Of a DNA stretch of 64,000 nucleotides, positions 15,657-23,959 are shown piece by piece. This DNA comes from UBA6224 sp963800205. Lineage in GTDB: Bacteria; Patescibacteriota; Saccharimonadia; Saccharimonadales; UBA4665. A program made the position numbers and the translations under genes. The stretch is taken from NCBI GenBank assembly GCA_963800205.1, contig CAWCZQ010000005.1, forward strand, positions 62,001-126,000, read 5' to 3'. How positions within the stretch are numbered: position 1 is the stretch's first letter; every line of letters begins with the position of its first letter. Below the pieces are notes generated by a model. That model was not told the DNA's origin. It did no database searches and worked only from the letters and a program-made list of their open reading frames with translations.

Positions 15657-16871
15657 ATGAAAATCTTGATGCTTGGGTGGGAATTGCCTCCGCACAATAG
15701 CGGTGGCTTGGGAGTCGCCTGTTACCAGCTCTGCAAAGCACTCAGCAAAAAGGATATCGATCTCGAATTCGTACTCCCCTACCACAGCGGTGAATCGCCA
15801 GAATTTATGAAGTTGACTGCCGCACGGCCGGTAGGAGTCGTCGAAATATTGCAAAGTGGCATCGCCTACGACAGTTATAAATACCGCTACGCAGACGGCC
15901 ACGAAGAATGGCACGATATCTTTTCACAGGCAGCTGTCTATGAACGAGCGGTTGAGCAAATGGCTGATACGGCAGAATTCGATATCGTTCATGCCCATGA
16001 CTGGCTGACGTTCCGCGCCGCCATGCGACTCAAGATGAAGACTGGGTGCCCGATAATATTGCATGTTCATTCCATTGAAGCCGATCGTGCCGGTGGCAGC
16101 CACGGCAACCCGCTGGTGCACGAGATAGAAGAATCTTCATTCATGATGGCCGACCGTATCTTAGCGGTCAGCGACCATACGCGTAAAGCAATTCACCGTG
16201 AATATGGCATTCCGTTAGACAAAATAGAGGTGGTTCACAACAGCATAGAACTCGACACCATTGTTCCCCTGGACACAGACAATACCTTTCGCTATCTATC
16301 TTCGCTCAAGGCCCAGGGCTACAAAGTCATTACAAACATTGGTCGTTTAACTGTACAAAAAGGTTTGCCAAACCTGCTTAAAGCAGCCCAGAAAGTAATC
16401 GAGCTAGAGCCTAAAACCATATTTTTGATCGTGGGTTCGGGCGAACAGTACGAAGAACTTATCGAACTATCAGCCGACCTTGGCATTGGTAAAAATGTCA
16501 TCTTTACCGGTTTCCAGCGCGGCAAAGCCTGGCGCGATGCCTTTGCAGTTGCCGATCTATTTGCGATGCCCTCGGTATCCGAACCATTTGGCTTAACACC
16601 ACTCGAAGCCGCCACCTACGGCGCCCCTTCGCTGATAAGCAAGCAATCAGGTATCGGCGAAGTGCTGCACAGCTGTCTCCGCGTCGATTTCTGGGACATC
16701 GATGAAATGGCCAACCAAATTATCGCAGCCATACGCAGCGAATCTCTCCGCTCCCAATTGCTCGAAAGTGCGCAGCAAGAAGTAGGCAGTATGTCATGGC
16801 AACGAGCCGCTGACACCGTCTATGACATATATCAGCAACATACTCCTCACCTTCAGGCGGTAACAGTATGA
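15657..16871 (+). CDS. Glycosyltransferase family 4, glycogen/starch synthase-like
   Basis: 404 residues. The N-terminal GT-B half starts MKILMLGWELPPHNSGGLG, the glycine-rich loop of glycogen synthase-like GT4 enzymes, with HAHDWLTF at about 105. The C-terminal half has NIGRLTVQKG and the E-x7-E donor motif SEPFGLTPLEA. It probably transfers glucose from a nucleotide sugar to an alpha-glucan or makes a related saccharide. Its TGA overlaps the ATG of the GH57 gene, so the three genes are translated together. Confidence 0.9.
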   Translation: MKILMLGWELPPHNSGGLGVACYQLCKALSKKDIDLEFVLPYHSGESPEFMKLTAARPVGVVEILQSGIAYDSYKYRYADGHEEWHDIFSQAAVYERAVEQMADTAEFDIVHAHDWLTFRAAMRLKMKTGCPIILHVHSIEADRAGGSHGNPLVHEIEESSFMMADRILAVSDHTRKAIHREYGIPLDKIEVVHNSIELDTIVPLDTDNTFRYLSSLKAQGYKVITNIGRLTVQKGLPNLLKAAQKVIELEPKTIFLIVGSGEQYEELIELSADLGIGKNVIFTGFQRGKAWRDAFAVADLFAMPSVSEPFGLTPLEAATYGAPSLISKQSGIGEVLHSCLRVDFWDIDEMANQIIAAIRSESLRSQLLESAQQEVGSMSWQRAADTVYDIYQQHTPHLQAVTV

Positions 16872-18076
16872 GCCGTGCCATCGTGCTCTATTTGCACGTG
16901 CACCAACCCTATCGCGTCCGTCACTACACCGCCCTAGAAGCTGGTCACGAGCACAATTACTTCTCCGCCGATTACGATCACCGTACCAGCAACGAGCGCA
17001 TACTGCACAAGGTTGCCGAGAAGTCATACATACCAACGAATCGAAAACTTATCGATCTGCTCAACCGACATCCCGAATTCAAGCTCAGTATGTCGATTAC
17101 CGGTACCGTATTGGAACAGCTCGAGCAATGGTCTCCGGCTGCGTTGCAAAGCTTCAAGGATTTGGTCGCCACCGGACGGGTCGAAATTGTGGGCGAAACG
17201 TATCACCACAGTTTGGCATTTTTCTACTCACAGAGTGAATTTGAAGCTCAAGTACAGATGCACCGTGAAAAGATCGAACAGCTCTTTGGACAAAAACCAC
17301 AGGTATTCCGTAACACTGAGCTAGCCTACAACAATGACCTGGCCTACTGGGCAGACCGTGCTGGCTACAAAGGTATACTGGCCGAAGGCTGGGACCCGGT
17401 ACTGAACTGGCGTTCGCCAAACTATGTATACCAGCCTACCTACACAGATAACATCAAGCTCCTGATGAAAAACTACAAACTATCAGATGATATTGCGTTC
17501 CGTTTTGGTGATCATGACTGGAAAGAATGGCCGCTTACAGCCGATAAGTTTGCCCACTGGCTCAATGGCAGTGGCGATGCGACAAACTTTAACTTATTCA
17601 TGGACTACGAGACGTTCGGAGAACACCAGTGGGAAGCGAGCGGTATCTTTGATTTCCTTGATGCCCTTCCTGCCCAGTGGTTGCAAACGCCGGGCAATAG
17701 CTTCATGACCGTCAGTGAAGTCTGCGATAACTTTGGTGCTGTCGATAGAGTCGATATGCCGCAAACCGTTACTTGGGCTGATACGGAGCGCGACCTCTCT
17801 GCCTGGCTAGGTAATAAGATTCAGCAAGAAGCAATCGTTGACTTGTACGCGCTCAGTAACGCTATCCTTACTACCAACGATCTCTCGCTAATAGAGGACT
17901 GGCGTCGGCTGCAAACTTCTGACCACTTCTATTACATGTGTACTAAATGGTGGAACGATGGCGATATTCACGCTTACTTCAGTCCCTACGAATCACCTTA
18001 TGAAGCCTATATCAACTTCATGAATGCCTACCACGACTTGCGCTATCGCCTCATCGAGAAAGGCGTATCGGTCTAG
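16868..18076 (+). CDS. Glycoside hydrolase family 57 (alpha-amylase/4-alpha-glucanotransferase type)
   Basis: 402 residues. The opening LYLHVHQPYR, the nucleophile region FRNTELAYN (Glu at about 151) and the acid region LFMDYETFGEH (Asp at about 246) are the GH57 motifs. There is no signal peptide, so it acts on internal alpha-glucan. The ATG overlaps the GT4 stop by four bases and its TAG overlaps the GTG of the GH15 gene. Whether it hydrolyses or transfers glucan cannot be decided from sequence. Confidence 0.93.
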   Translation: MSRAIVLYLHVHQPYRVRHYTALEAGHEHNYFSADYDHRTSNERILHKVAEKSYIPTNRKLIDLLNRHPEFKLSMSITGTVLEQLEQWSPAALQSFKDLVATGRVEIVGETYHHSLAFFYSQSEFEAQVQMHREKIEQLFGQKPQVFRNTELAYNNDLAYWADRAGYKGILAEGWDPVLNWRSPNYVYQPTYTDNIKLLMKNYKLSDDIAFRFGDHDWKEWPLTADKFAHWLNGSGDATNFNLFMDYETFGEHQWEASGIFDFLDALPAQWLQTPGNSFMTVSEVCDNFGAVDRVDMPQTVTWADTERDLSAWLGNKIQQEAIVDLYALSNAILTTNDLSLIEDWRRLQTSDHFYYMCTKWWNDGDIHAYFSPYESPYEAYINFMNAYHDLRYRLIEKGVSV

Positions 18077-20007
18077 TGGCGCGTTCGGTTATCCTCGGCA
18101 ATGGCAGTTTGACTATCGGGCTCAATGAACGCGGTCTCGTAAATGATTTTTATTACCCCTATGTTGGTCTCGACAATCTCAATACATCACGCAGCATGCA
18201 CCATCGGATTGGCGTCTGGATTGATGGAATGTTCAGTTGGACTGATGAGCATGAATGGCAGGCTCACGTCACATTCGAAGATGACGCCCTCGTGAGCCGC
18301 GTCAAGTTACGTCACGAGGCTCTCCAAGTAGAGCTGTCCTGCACTGACTTTGTCGATTACGAGATGAACGCTTTTGGTAGACAAATTATCGTGACTAACC
18401 ACGCTGACATCGATAGAAATATCCGAATATTCATGCATCAGGTGTTTGAAATTTCTCGCTACGGTCGCGGTGATACGGCGCTGTATGTTCCGGACGATAA
18501 TTACATACTTGATTACAAAGGTCGCTGTAGCTTACTTATTTATGCACAGCAGGCCGACGGTAGAGGTTTTGATTCCTTTTCGGTCGGTAATTATGGTATC
18601 GAGGGCAAAGAAGGTACTTACCGCGACGCGGAAGATGGTGAACTGTCAGGAAATGCCGTTGAGCACGGTGGCGTCGATAGCGTTATCCGGCTTAGCAGTG
18701 CTATCAAAGCGCATGGAAGTGACACCCTCCATTACTGGATCGTGGCCGCCGACAATCAATACGCCGCCGAACAGTTACATAAGCAGATCCAGCAGGAGGG
18801 CCTTACTGCACGGCTCGACAAAACTCGTTCGTACTGGCACTCATGGCTGGGAGTAGCTGACAGTCGCTTAAGCGATGTCAGTGATGAGTATCGCGCCGCC
18901 ATTCACAAATCACTAATGGTCATACGTGCCCATACCGATAAGCGCGGGGGAATCATCGCAAGCTGTGACTCGTCTATATATAATTACGGCCGCGATTACT
19001 ATAGCTACGTCTGGCCGCGTGATGGTGCCTATGCTATTTGGCCACTCATAAAATTAGGTTACACCGAGGAGCCAAAGAAGTTCTTTGAATTCTGTCGTGA
19101 CATATTAACGCATGATGGCTACCTCATGCACAAATACCAACCAGATCGCGCCATCGGCAGCACCTGGCACCCACTATTACATGGACGGCGCAGCGAACTT
19201 GCCATCCAAGAAGATGAGACTGCCATCGTTCTCTTTATGCTAGGCGAATACCTGCGCTATAGTGACGATTCAGATTTCGTACAGAGCCTCTACAATACTT
19301 TCATCCAGCCAGCCGCCAACTTCCTGGCCTCCTTTATCGACGAACAAACTTGCCTGCCTCATGCCAGCTACGACTTGTGGGAGGAAAAGTTCTCTACCAG
19401 TACGTACACTGTCGCCACCGTGTACCGTGCGCTACAGGTAGCCGCCGATATGGCAGAGCGTTATAATTTCCCAGACGATGAGGTGAGGTGGCGTGATGCA
19501 GCCAAAACAATACTGTCTGGCGTCACGGTCTTTTTTGACACCAACCGAGGAGCACTACGCAAAGGATTTCTACTGCAAGATAATGGCTCGTTGGAATTCG
19601 ATAATGTTATCGACGTATCAAGCCTGTATGGAGCCTGGAAATTCGGCCTCTTTCAACAGCATGACTCATTCATAACAGACACCGTACAGCAGATAGAGTC
19701 AATTTTGCTCGACATTAACCCCACAGGCGGCTCCCCACGCTACGAACACGATTCGTACTTTGAGAGCAAACCCGCCTACCAGGGCAATCCCTGGTTTGTG
19801 ACAACGCTGTGGATTGCCCAGTACTATGCCAGTACGGGTCGTAAGCAAGAGGCTGAACGACTAGTGGCCTGGACGCTCGGGCTACAACTACCAAGTGGTG
19901 TATTGAGCGAGCAGATAGAACCGACGACGGGTGTAGCCGTGTCAGTAACACCTCTCGTATGGAGCCATGCCGAGCTCATAAACACTATCCTCGATCTACA
20001 CAATTAA
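18076..20007 (+). CDS. Glycoside hydrolase family 15, glucoamylase-like
   Basis: 643 residues from a GTG start overlapping the GH57 stop. The N-terminal beta-sandwich domain runs to about residue 260; the (alpha/alpha)6 barrel has YSYVWPRDGAYA at about 313 and the catalytic region SYDLWEEKF at about 435, with SEQIEP near 615 as the second acidic site. No signal peptide. It would release glucose (or act on trehalose-like sugars) from products of the upstream enzymes, an intracellular alpha-glucan cycle. A terminator follows. Confidence 0.93.
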   Translation: MARSVILGNGSLTIGLNERGLVNDFYYPYVGLDNLNTSRSMHHRIGVWIDGMFSWTDEHEWQAHVTFEDDALVSRVKLRHEALQVELSCTDFVDYEMNAFGRQIIVTNHADIDRNIRIFMHQVFEISRYGRGDTALYVPDDNYILDYKGRCSLLIYAQQADGRGFDSFSVGNYGIEGKEGTYRDAEDGELSGNAVEHGGVDSVIRLSSAIKAHGSDTLHYWIVAADNQYAAEQLHKQIQQEGLTARLDKTRSYWHSWLGVADSRLSDVSDEYRAAIHKSLMVIRAHTDKRGGIIASCDSSIYNYGRDYYSYVWPRDGAYAIWPLIKLGYTEEPKKFFEFCRDILTHDGYLMHKYQPDRAIGSTWHPLLHGRRSELAIQEDETAIVLFMLGEYLRYSDDSDFVQSLYNTFIQPAANFLASFIDEQTCLPHASYDLWEEKFSTSTYTVATVYRALQVAADMAERYNFPDDEVRWRDAAKTILSGVTVFFDTNRGALRKGFLLQDNGSLEFDNVIDVSSLYGAWKFGLFQQHDSFITDTVQQIESILLDINPTGGSPRYEHDSYFESKPAYQGNPWFVTTLWIAQYYASTGRKQEAERLVAWTLGLQLPSGVLSEQIEPTTGVAVSVTPLVWSHAELINTILDLHN

Positions 20008-20031
20008 AACACCCCAGATTCGGGGTGTTTT
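20006..20031 (+). terminator. Bidirectional terminator between GH15 gene and rpmG
   Basis: AAAACACCCC-AGATT-GGGGTGTTTTA; A and T tracts on both sides let it work for the convergent rpmG as well. Confidence 0.9.
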
Positions 20032-20052
20032 ATACACGTATATAAGGTAAGG

Positions 20053-20259
20053 TTATTTTTTGCGAGGTTTTACTTCGTTACGGCCAAGGTTTTTCTTGGT
20101 CTCCGTAAATAGTACGTGCTTGCGCAAACGTGGGCTGTACTTACGCAACGACAGCTTTTCTGTCGTGTTCATTGTATTCTTACTTGTGTAATAAATACGC
20201 TCACCGCTCTCTTCAGAAACGAGACCGATAATCTTTCTCTTATCACCCTTCTTGGCCAT
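20053..20259 (-). CDS. rpmG: 50S ribosomal protein L33, cysteine-free form
   Basis: 68 residues. The family pattern is clear (YYTSKNTMNTTEKLSLRKYSPRLRKHVLF), but the two CxxC zinc pairs of the C+ form are absent. The start overlaps the end of the pspC-like gene by 17 bases. It may be co-transcribed with that gene from the promoter at 20634. Confidence 0.93.
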   Translation of the reverse strand: MAKKGDKRKIIGLVSEESGERIYYTSKNTMNTTEKLSLRKYSPRLRKHVLFTETKKNLGRNEVKPRKK

Positions 20260-20455
20260 TACTAGTCTTACCTTTCTGTGGAATTATAATCCATAAAATT
20301 ACGTACGGAAGGAGTCCGGGAAGTCCTCCTGGAAGAAGCAGGAAGACAAACAATATCCGAAATATGACAGGGTCAATATCGAAATATTCACCTAATCCTC
20401 CGCATATGCCAGCAATCATCTTGTTATCAGTAGATCGATATAGTTGCTTAGCCAT
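20243..20455 (-). CDS. PspC-domain membrane protein
   Basis: 70 residues from ATG at 20455: LYRSTDNKMIAGICGGLGEYFDIDP is the PspC signature, followed by one hydrophobic helix and a basic tail. PspC-domain proteins take part in envelope stress responses; here it stands without pspA. The frame extends further upstream but crosses a terminator, so the internal ATG is preferred. It overlaps rpmG. Confidence 0.87.
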   Translation of the reverse strand: MAKQLYRSTDNKMIAGICGGLGEYFDIDPVIFRILFVFLLLPGGLPGLLPYVILWIIIPQKGKTSNGQEG

Positions 20456-20506
20456 GACCGGAGTATTGTAACAGATATGGAGGATGCTGTAAACGGTTTT
20501 ATGGAT

Positions 20507-20536
20507 ACAAAAATACCGGTTGATCAGACCGGTATC
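20507..20536 (-). terminator. Leader terminator upstream of pspC-rpmG
   Basis: Minus strand ATACCGGT-CTGATCA-ACCGGTATTTTT. It lies between the promoter at 20634-20663 and the pspC start, so it either ends a short RNA of about 100 nt or attenuates the downstream genes. Confidence 0.75.
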
Positions 20537-20633
20537 TTGTTCTTCTTGCAAGAAGGATAAGTGTGCAAATGCTCGTTTGGTGCGTTCATTTGCGTTGTGC
20601 AAGTTTTCGTTTGTGGCGATTACTTACAACTGC

Positions 20634-20663
20634 ATAGTAATAGTACGCTTATGCTTTTGTCAA
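20634..20663 (-). promoter_or_regulatory. Promoter upstream of pspC-rpmG leader
   Basis: Minus-strand TTGACA, 18-base spacer, TACTAT. Confidence 0.65.
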
Positions 20664-20671
20664 GTATTTAG

Positions 20672-20703
20672 CAATTTAATAACCCCGCATCTGTGGCGGG
20701 GTT
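20672..20703 (-). terminator. Terminator in the 20.5-20.8 kb gap
   Basis: Minus strand AACCCCGC-(7-base loop)-GCGGGGTTATTAAATT. It is a second barrier behind the tRNA-Thr terminator. The rest of the 20456-20856 gap has no gene that I can support. Confidence 0.6.
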
Positions 20704-20817
20704 ATAAGGTGCTTGTGGTCTTCACTCTTGAACCATTTCTATTCTTCAAGCACATCTATACTTAACCACTTACGGTAAGGCGTTTCTGTAAGTATTTTAA
20801 CTGCACGCTCGTGCTTA

Positions 20818-20840
20818 TAAAAAAGACCCTACGGGTCTCT
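20818..20840 (-). terminator. Terminator of tRNA-Thr(GGT)
   Basis: Minus strand AGACCC-GTA-GGGTCT followed by TTTTTT, 17 bases after the tRNA. Confidence 0.82.
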
Positions 20841-20856
20841 AACGATAATATTCGAG

Positions 20857-20931
<75 letters not shown>

Positions 20932-20985
20932 ATATTAACAGATGTAAGTGTAGCTGCTTTTCCGTATTTTCTCAAGAGTTAAAGA

Positions 20986-21240
20986 TTACCAGCCCCAGAA
21001 TATTAAGGCAGCAACTTCATCAATGACTTTTGACCATGTACGTCCATTAAGCAAGTAGAGACTTGAGACGCCAAATAAGATTAGACCTACACCGCTAGCG
21101 GTTACAACGACTCGAGCTGCTAACGTATCAGTACCAAAGCCATTTAGTGGTCCAACGATACACAAAAATCCTCCAACAACCACTAAGAGAATACATAAAG
21201 AACTACTTACATGACGCATGAAACTCTTAATGGCTGACAT
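20986..21240 (-). CDS. Unknown small membrane protein
   Basis: 84 residues with two hydrophobic helices (about 13-35 and 43-66), ending in aromatic residues (FWGW). No recognisable family. There is no ribosome site, but TATAAA lies 12-15 bases before the ATG, so it may be read from a leaderless mRNA. tRNA-Thr follows 55 bases downstream on the same strand. Moderate confidence only. Confidence 0.5.
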   Translation of the reverse strand: MSAIKSFMRHVSSSLCILLVVVGGFLCIVGPLNGFGTDTLAARVVVTASGVGLILFGVSSLYLLNGRTWSKVIDEVAALIFWGW

Positions 21241-21261
21241 TGTAAGACCATTTTATAGTAT
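21234..21261 (+). promoter_or_regulatory. Promoter of the unassigned structured RNA
   Basis: CTGACA, 16-base spacer, TAGTAT, on the plus strand, pointing into the gene-free stretch 21268-21565. Confidence 0.5.
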
Positions 21262-21267
21262 TTCCCT

Positions 21268-21565
21268 ACACTTACGCGAATAACTTCCTTAAAACAACCG
21301 GCCCCCAGAGGAGACCTGTTGCATATTGTGAAGTGAGAGGAATTCGCCTAGATGCTACGCATTTACCCAAAAGTCGCTCCGCCTTTCCTGGGCAAGGACC
21401 CGGAGAGTGCCGCCCGGCAGGCCCGAAACTTCATGATGGCAAGCACAGCTTGCCTCAGAAGATTTTCTTGCTAACCGCCACAGGCAGTTCTCACCCCAAA
21501 AGCTTCCCTCGGCGGCTCGAATACCCTACCAAAAACAAATAAAATAGCCCGGCTGAAGCCGAGCT
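21268..21565 (+). ncRNA. Candidate free-standing structured RNA, about 300 nt, family unassigned
   Basis: This gene-free stretch is more GC-rich than other gaps and has its own promoter and an intrinsic terminator. Visible pairings are GGCAAGC-ACA-GCTTGCC (a perfect hairpin near 21440), GTGAGAGGAATTCGCC with GGCAGTTCTCAC as a long-range stem, and GGGC/GCCC and TGCC/GGCA pairs in the middle. I searched for signatures of RNase P (GAGGAAAGTCC, ACAGAA), tmRNA (tag and TTCGA ends), SRP RNA (GGAAGCAGC) and found none on either strand. It has no credible protein. Confidence 0.5.
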
Positions 21566-21574
21566 GTTTTATTT
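21537..21574 (+). terminator. Bidirectional terminator of the structured RNA and tRNA-Tyr
   Basis: AAATAAAATAGCCCGGC-TGAA-GCCGAGCTGTTTTATTT: a long stem with A and T tracts on either side. It closes the plus-strand RNA and starts right at the 3' end of minus-strand tRNA-Tyr. Confidence 0.85.
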
Positions 21575-21658
21575 GGTGCAGGGAGAGGGATTCGAACCCC
21601 CGAAGGCTGAGCCAGATGATTTACAGTCACCCGTGTTTGACCGCTTCACTATCCCTGC
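21574..21658 (-). tRNA. tRNA-Tyr (GTA)
   Basis: Class II tRNA: acceptor GCAGGGA/TCCCTGC, anticodon loop CTGTAAA, a long variable arm (CTGGCTCAGCCTTCG region), T arm GGGGG-TTCGAAT-CCCTC. CCA is encoded. Confidence 0.95.
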
Positions 21659-21728
21659 AGTTTGAGAGCTATTGCTCTCGTATAACTATAAGGTGCGTCT
21701 CTTTTGAATAAGAAGAGAATAAAACTTA

Positions 21729-21805
21729 TGGAGCCACCTGTCGGATTCGAACCGACGACCCTCGGTTTACAAAACCGATGCTCTAACCAGCTGAGCTAAG
21801 GTGGC
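21729..21805 (-). tRNA. tRNA-Thr (TGT)
   Basis: Acceptor GCCACCT/AGGTGGC, D arm TAGCTCAGCTGGTTAGAGC, anticodon loop TTTGTAA, T arm GTCGG-TTCGAAT-CCGAC. CCA is encoded. It is the second threonine tRNA of the cluster. Confidence 0.96.
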
Positions 21806-21947
21806 CTGACAGTCGCTGAATCTAACTGTTGACTACAACAAATCAAAGTGTACCAAAACAGAGGTTGAATGACAACATATATCCTACTCTGCAATCCTCT
21901 AGCGCTTCGGTATGGTCGCCTATTGATGCATGGTCTATAGTGATACC

Positions 21948-22412
21948 ATGAAGTACGTAAAATCTTCTACCATACTCGTGGAACGTAGCATGATTATCGG
22001 TGAAGAAGACAAGCTGTTGTTTGTGCAGCGAGCTCTCAATGACTCACATCGTCCAGGCCTCTGGGAGTTTCCTGGCGGTAAGGTAGATCACGGAGAAGCA
22101 CTTGAAGCCGCGCGCTATAGAGAAACACTTGAGGAGACGGGCCTGCAAACAGAAATGATAGGCAACGGTCTTGCACACACTCAAGATAACACGGTGGTCA
22201 GTCGTTCGGGACTTGAAAAGCATTATATACTGCGCACCTCGCTCTGTCGCTCCATCGGTGGAGCACTGCGCTTGAGTCATGAACATGAAAATGCAGTTTG
22301 GCTTGATGCAGTCAACGCACCACAAGAGCTTCACCTAACATCCTTCTGTAATATCGCCCTCAATAGTCTTGGCCAATTACTGAAAATAGCAGAAGAATCA
22401 AAGTTACGTTAA
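21948..22412 (+). CDS. NUDIX hydrolase (MutT-like)
   Basis: 154 residues. The NUDIX box runs GGKVDHGEALEAARYRE, then TLEETGL, matching Gx5Ex7REUxEExGU. WEFPGG just before it is typical of MutT-type 8-oxo-dGTP pyrophosphatases, though the substrate is not proven. ATG at 21948 is chosen; no ribosome site is present, and TATAGT lies 7-12 bases upstream, suggesting a leaderless mRNA. Confidence 0.9.
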   Translation: MKYVKSSTILVERSMIIGEEDKLLFVQRALNDSHRPGLWEFPGGKVDHGEALEAARYRETLEETGLQTEMIGNGLAHTQDNTVVSRSGLEKHYILRTSLCRSIGGALRLSHEHENAVWLDAVNAPQELHLTSFCNIALNSLGQLLKIAEESKLR

Positions 22413-22418
22413 CGTAAC
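22403..22418. repeat. 16-bp perfect palindrome at convergent gene ends
   Basis: GTTACGTTAACGTAAC spans the stop codon of the NUDIX gene, between it and the convergent TPR gene. Function unknown; not a terminator (no T-run). Confidence 0.6.
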
Positions 22419-22422
22419 CAAA

Positions 22423-23079
22423 CTATACGACGACGCGTTTCGGCCTGACGATACGGCGTCGCTTACCCGTAGAGGTGGTAATAAGTTTTTTGAGTTTATC
22501 ATTGATCATGTCTGCTTCCATGGCCATACCGCGAGATTCGTAGGCCTTGAGCAATAACGTATACGTTTCTTTGTTAGGCTCAAGCTCGGCAGCTTTATTT
22601 AGTTCTTGGAACATCAATTTGTCATTACCAAGTTTCTCGACGACTTTCGCATATGCTACATGTCGCGCTGCCAGACCATCTTCTAGCTTTAAGGATTGCT
22701 CGAAGGCAATAGCCGCCTTTTCGAAATTTTCAGTTTCGTAATATATCAGACCGAGATTGTGCAAGCTAGATGCCGTCGCCTCGATACTACTAGCTATTTC
22801 AAAACAATCGATGGCGTCGCGATATTCCTTTTGCTTGGCGTATAAAATACCTAAGCGGTTGTAGGCGGCTGCATTTTTTTCATCGATTTTCAGTATCGTA
22901 AGCAGTGCCTTTTCCGCCCGCAAGAACCGACTCTCGCGCATACTCTGATGAGCAATATCCCAGAGTTTACCAAACCGGTCGCTAACATTCCGAGAAACAG
23001 CCGCTAATTCGTCATCGCGTATTCGAGAATTGTGATAGCAAAGCCAACCGAGGGCTGCGACCATTGAAAGTTCGAGCAT
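22423..23079 (-). CDS. Tetratricopeptide-repeat protein
   Basis: 218 residues. A short hydrophobic N-terminus (MLELSMVAALGWLCY) may be a membrane anchor. TPR units follow at about residues 54-85, 88-120 (AAAYNRLGILYAKQKEY), 122-155 (SLHNLGLIYYETENFEKAA) and 155-190, ending in a basic tail. TPRs mediate protein contacts; the partner is unknown. It is downstream of the holB-like gene. Confidence 0.85.
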   Translation of the reverse strand: MLELSMVAALGWLCYHNSRIRDDELAAVSRNVSDRFGKLWDIAHQSMRESRFLRAEKALLTILKIDEKNAAAYNRLGILYAKQKEYRDAIDCFEIASSIEATASSLHNLGLIYYETENFEKAAIAFEQSLKLEDGLAARHVAYAKVVEKLGNDKLMFQELNKAAELEPNKETYTLLLKAYESRGMAMEADMINDKLKKLITTSTGKRRRIVRPKRVVV

Positions 23080-23101
23080 ATAAGGCTTAGTATACCAAAC
23101 T

Positions 23102-23959
23102 TTATAGCGTTAACATAAGTTGTGTCAGGGCTAGCTTGGCATTCGCTCGCTGCTGTATTGCTTCTTGGCAATCGTAGGCCGCAATCAATATTCGCTGCCA
23201 CTTGTTAGCTGTTTTCTCACTGGAAGACAACAGAGCAACGTGAGCCATTTGCTGCAGTACATAACAGATAGCAAGCACTTCGTCACGCTTCTTGGACAGT
23301 GCGTCGACGTGAGCCAATCTCGCAAATGCAGACTCCCCTAGCAGCTGTCGTGCTGTAGTGGTCGCCGCCGACAGCGGATGTTCGTTGTCTTGTAACAACG
23401 TGGCCGTTAAGCCTGGCAAGCCGCCGCCTACACGAAGGGCAAGGTGAATATGCGATGGTTCGTGACCAGAAGCTGTAAAATACTCGATAAGTTGTTGCTC
23501 TGGCGGTTTTATGATGTGCATCACCTGGCTGCGGGAAACAATTGTTTGCAAGAGATTGCGTTCGTTGTTCGCACTCAAAATTATCATACTCCGCTCGGGC
23601 GGCTCCTCAAGAAGCTTCAGTAAGGCATTTTGGGCTTCTGGCGTCATGGTATGCGCTTGCGGCAAGTATGCAATGCGGCCCATCAGCTGATCTGACTTGG
23701 GTGTTCGTGAAGTCATAAAATGCTGAATTTGTCTCACCTGATCGATACCAAACGGTTCGCCAGGTTTAGGCGAAACAATACGAAGAGCTGCTTCATTTTC
23801 GAGTTTTGTGATATCTACCTGCAGTAGGCGACTTATTAACGAATAGGCTATGGAGTCTTTCCCGCCTCCGTCTGGGGCCGCGATAATCAAAGCCTGGGGC
23901 GGCTGTGCAAGTATTTGCTCGAGGTGATTGTTTGTATTGGGATGAAGAACGATACTCAT
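23102..23959 (-). CDS. holB: DNA polymerase III delta'-like clamp-loader subunit
   Basis: 285 residues. The AAA+ fold is seen in IDQVRQI, EAQNALLKLLEEPPE and the sensor/arginine-finger region TIVSRSQ, as in HolB/DnaX relatives. The P-loop is degenerate (APDGGGKDS), so it probably does not hydrolyse ATP, as usual for delta'. The gene overlaps rluD by four bases. Confidence 0.87.
   Translation of the reverse strand: MSIVLHPNTNNHLEQILAQPPQALIIAAPDGGGKDSIAYSLISRLLQVDITKLENEAALRIVSPKPGEPFGIDQVRQIQHFMTSRTPKSDQLMGRIAYLPQAHTMTPEAQNALLKLLEEPPERSMIILSANNERNLLQTIVSRSQVMHIIKPPEQQLIEYFTASGHEPSHIHLALRVGGGLPGLTATLLQDNEHPLSAATTTARQLLGESAFARLAHVDALSKKRDEVLAICYVLQQMAHVALLSSSEKTANKWQRILIAAYDCQEAIQQRANAKLALTQLMLTL

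Noticed and set aside
21268..21565. Assignment of the GC-rich RNA as RNase P, tmRNA or SRP RNA
   Set aside because: The universally conserved cores (GAGGAAAGTCC and ACAGAA; tRNA-like ends with tag; GGAAGCAGC) are not found on either strand.
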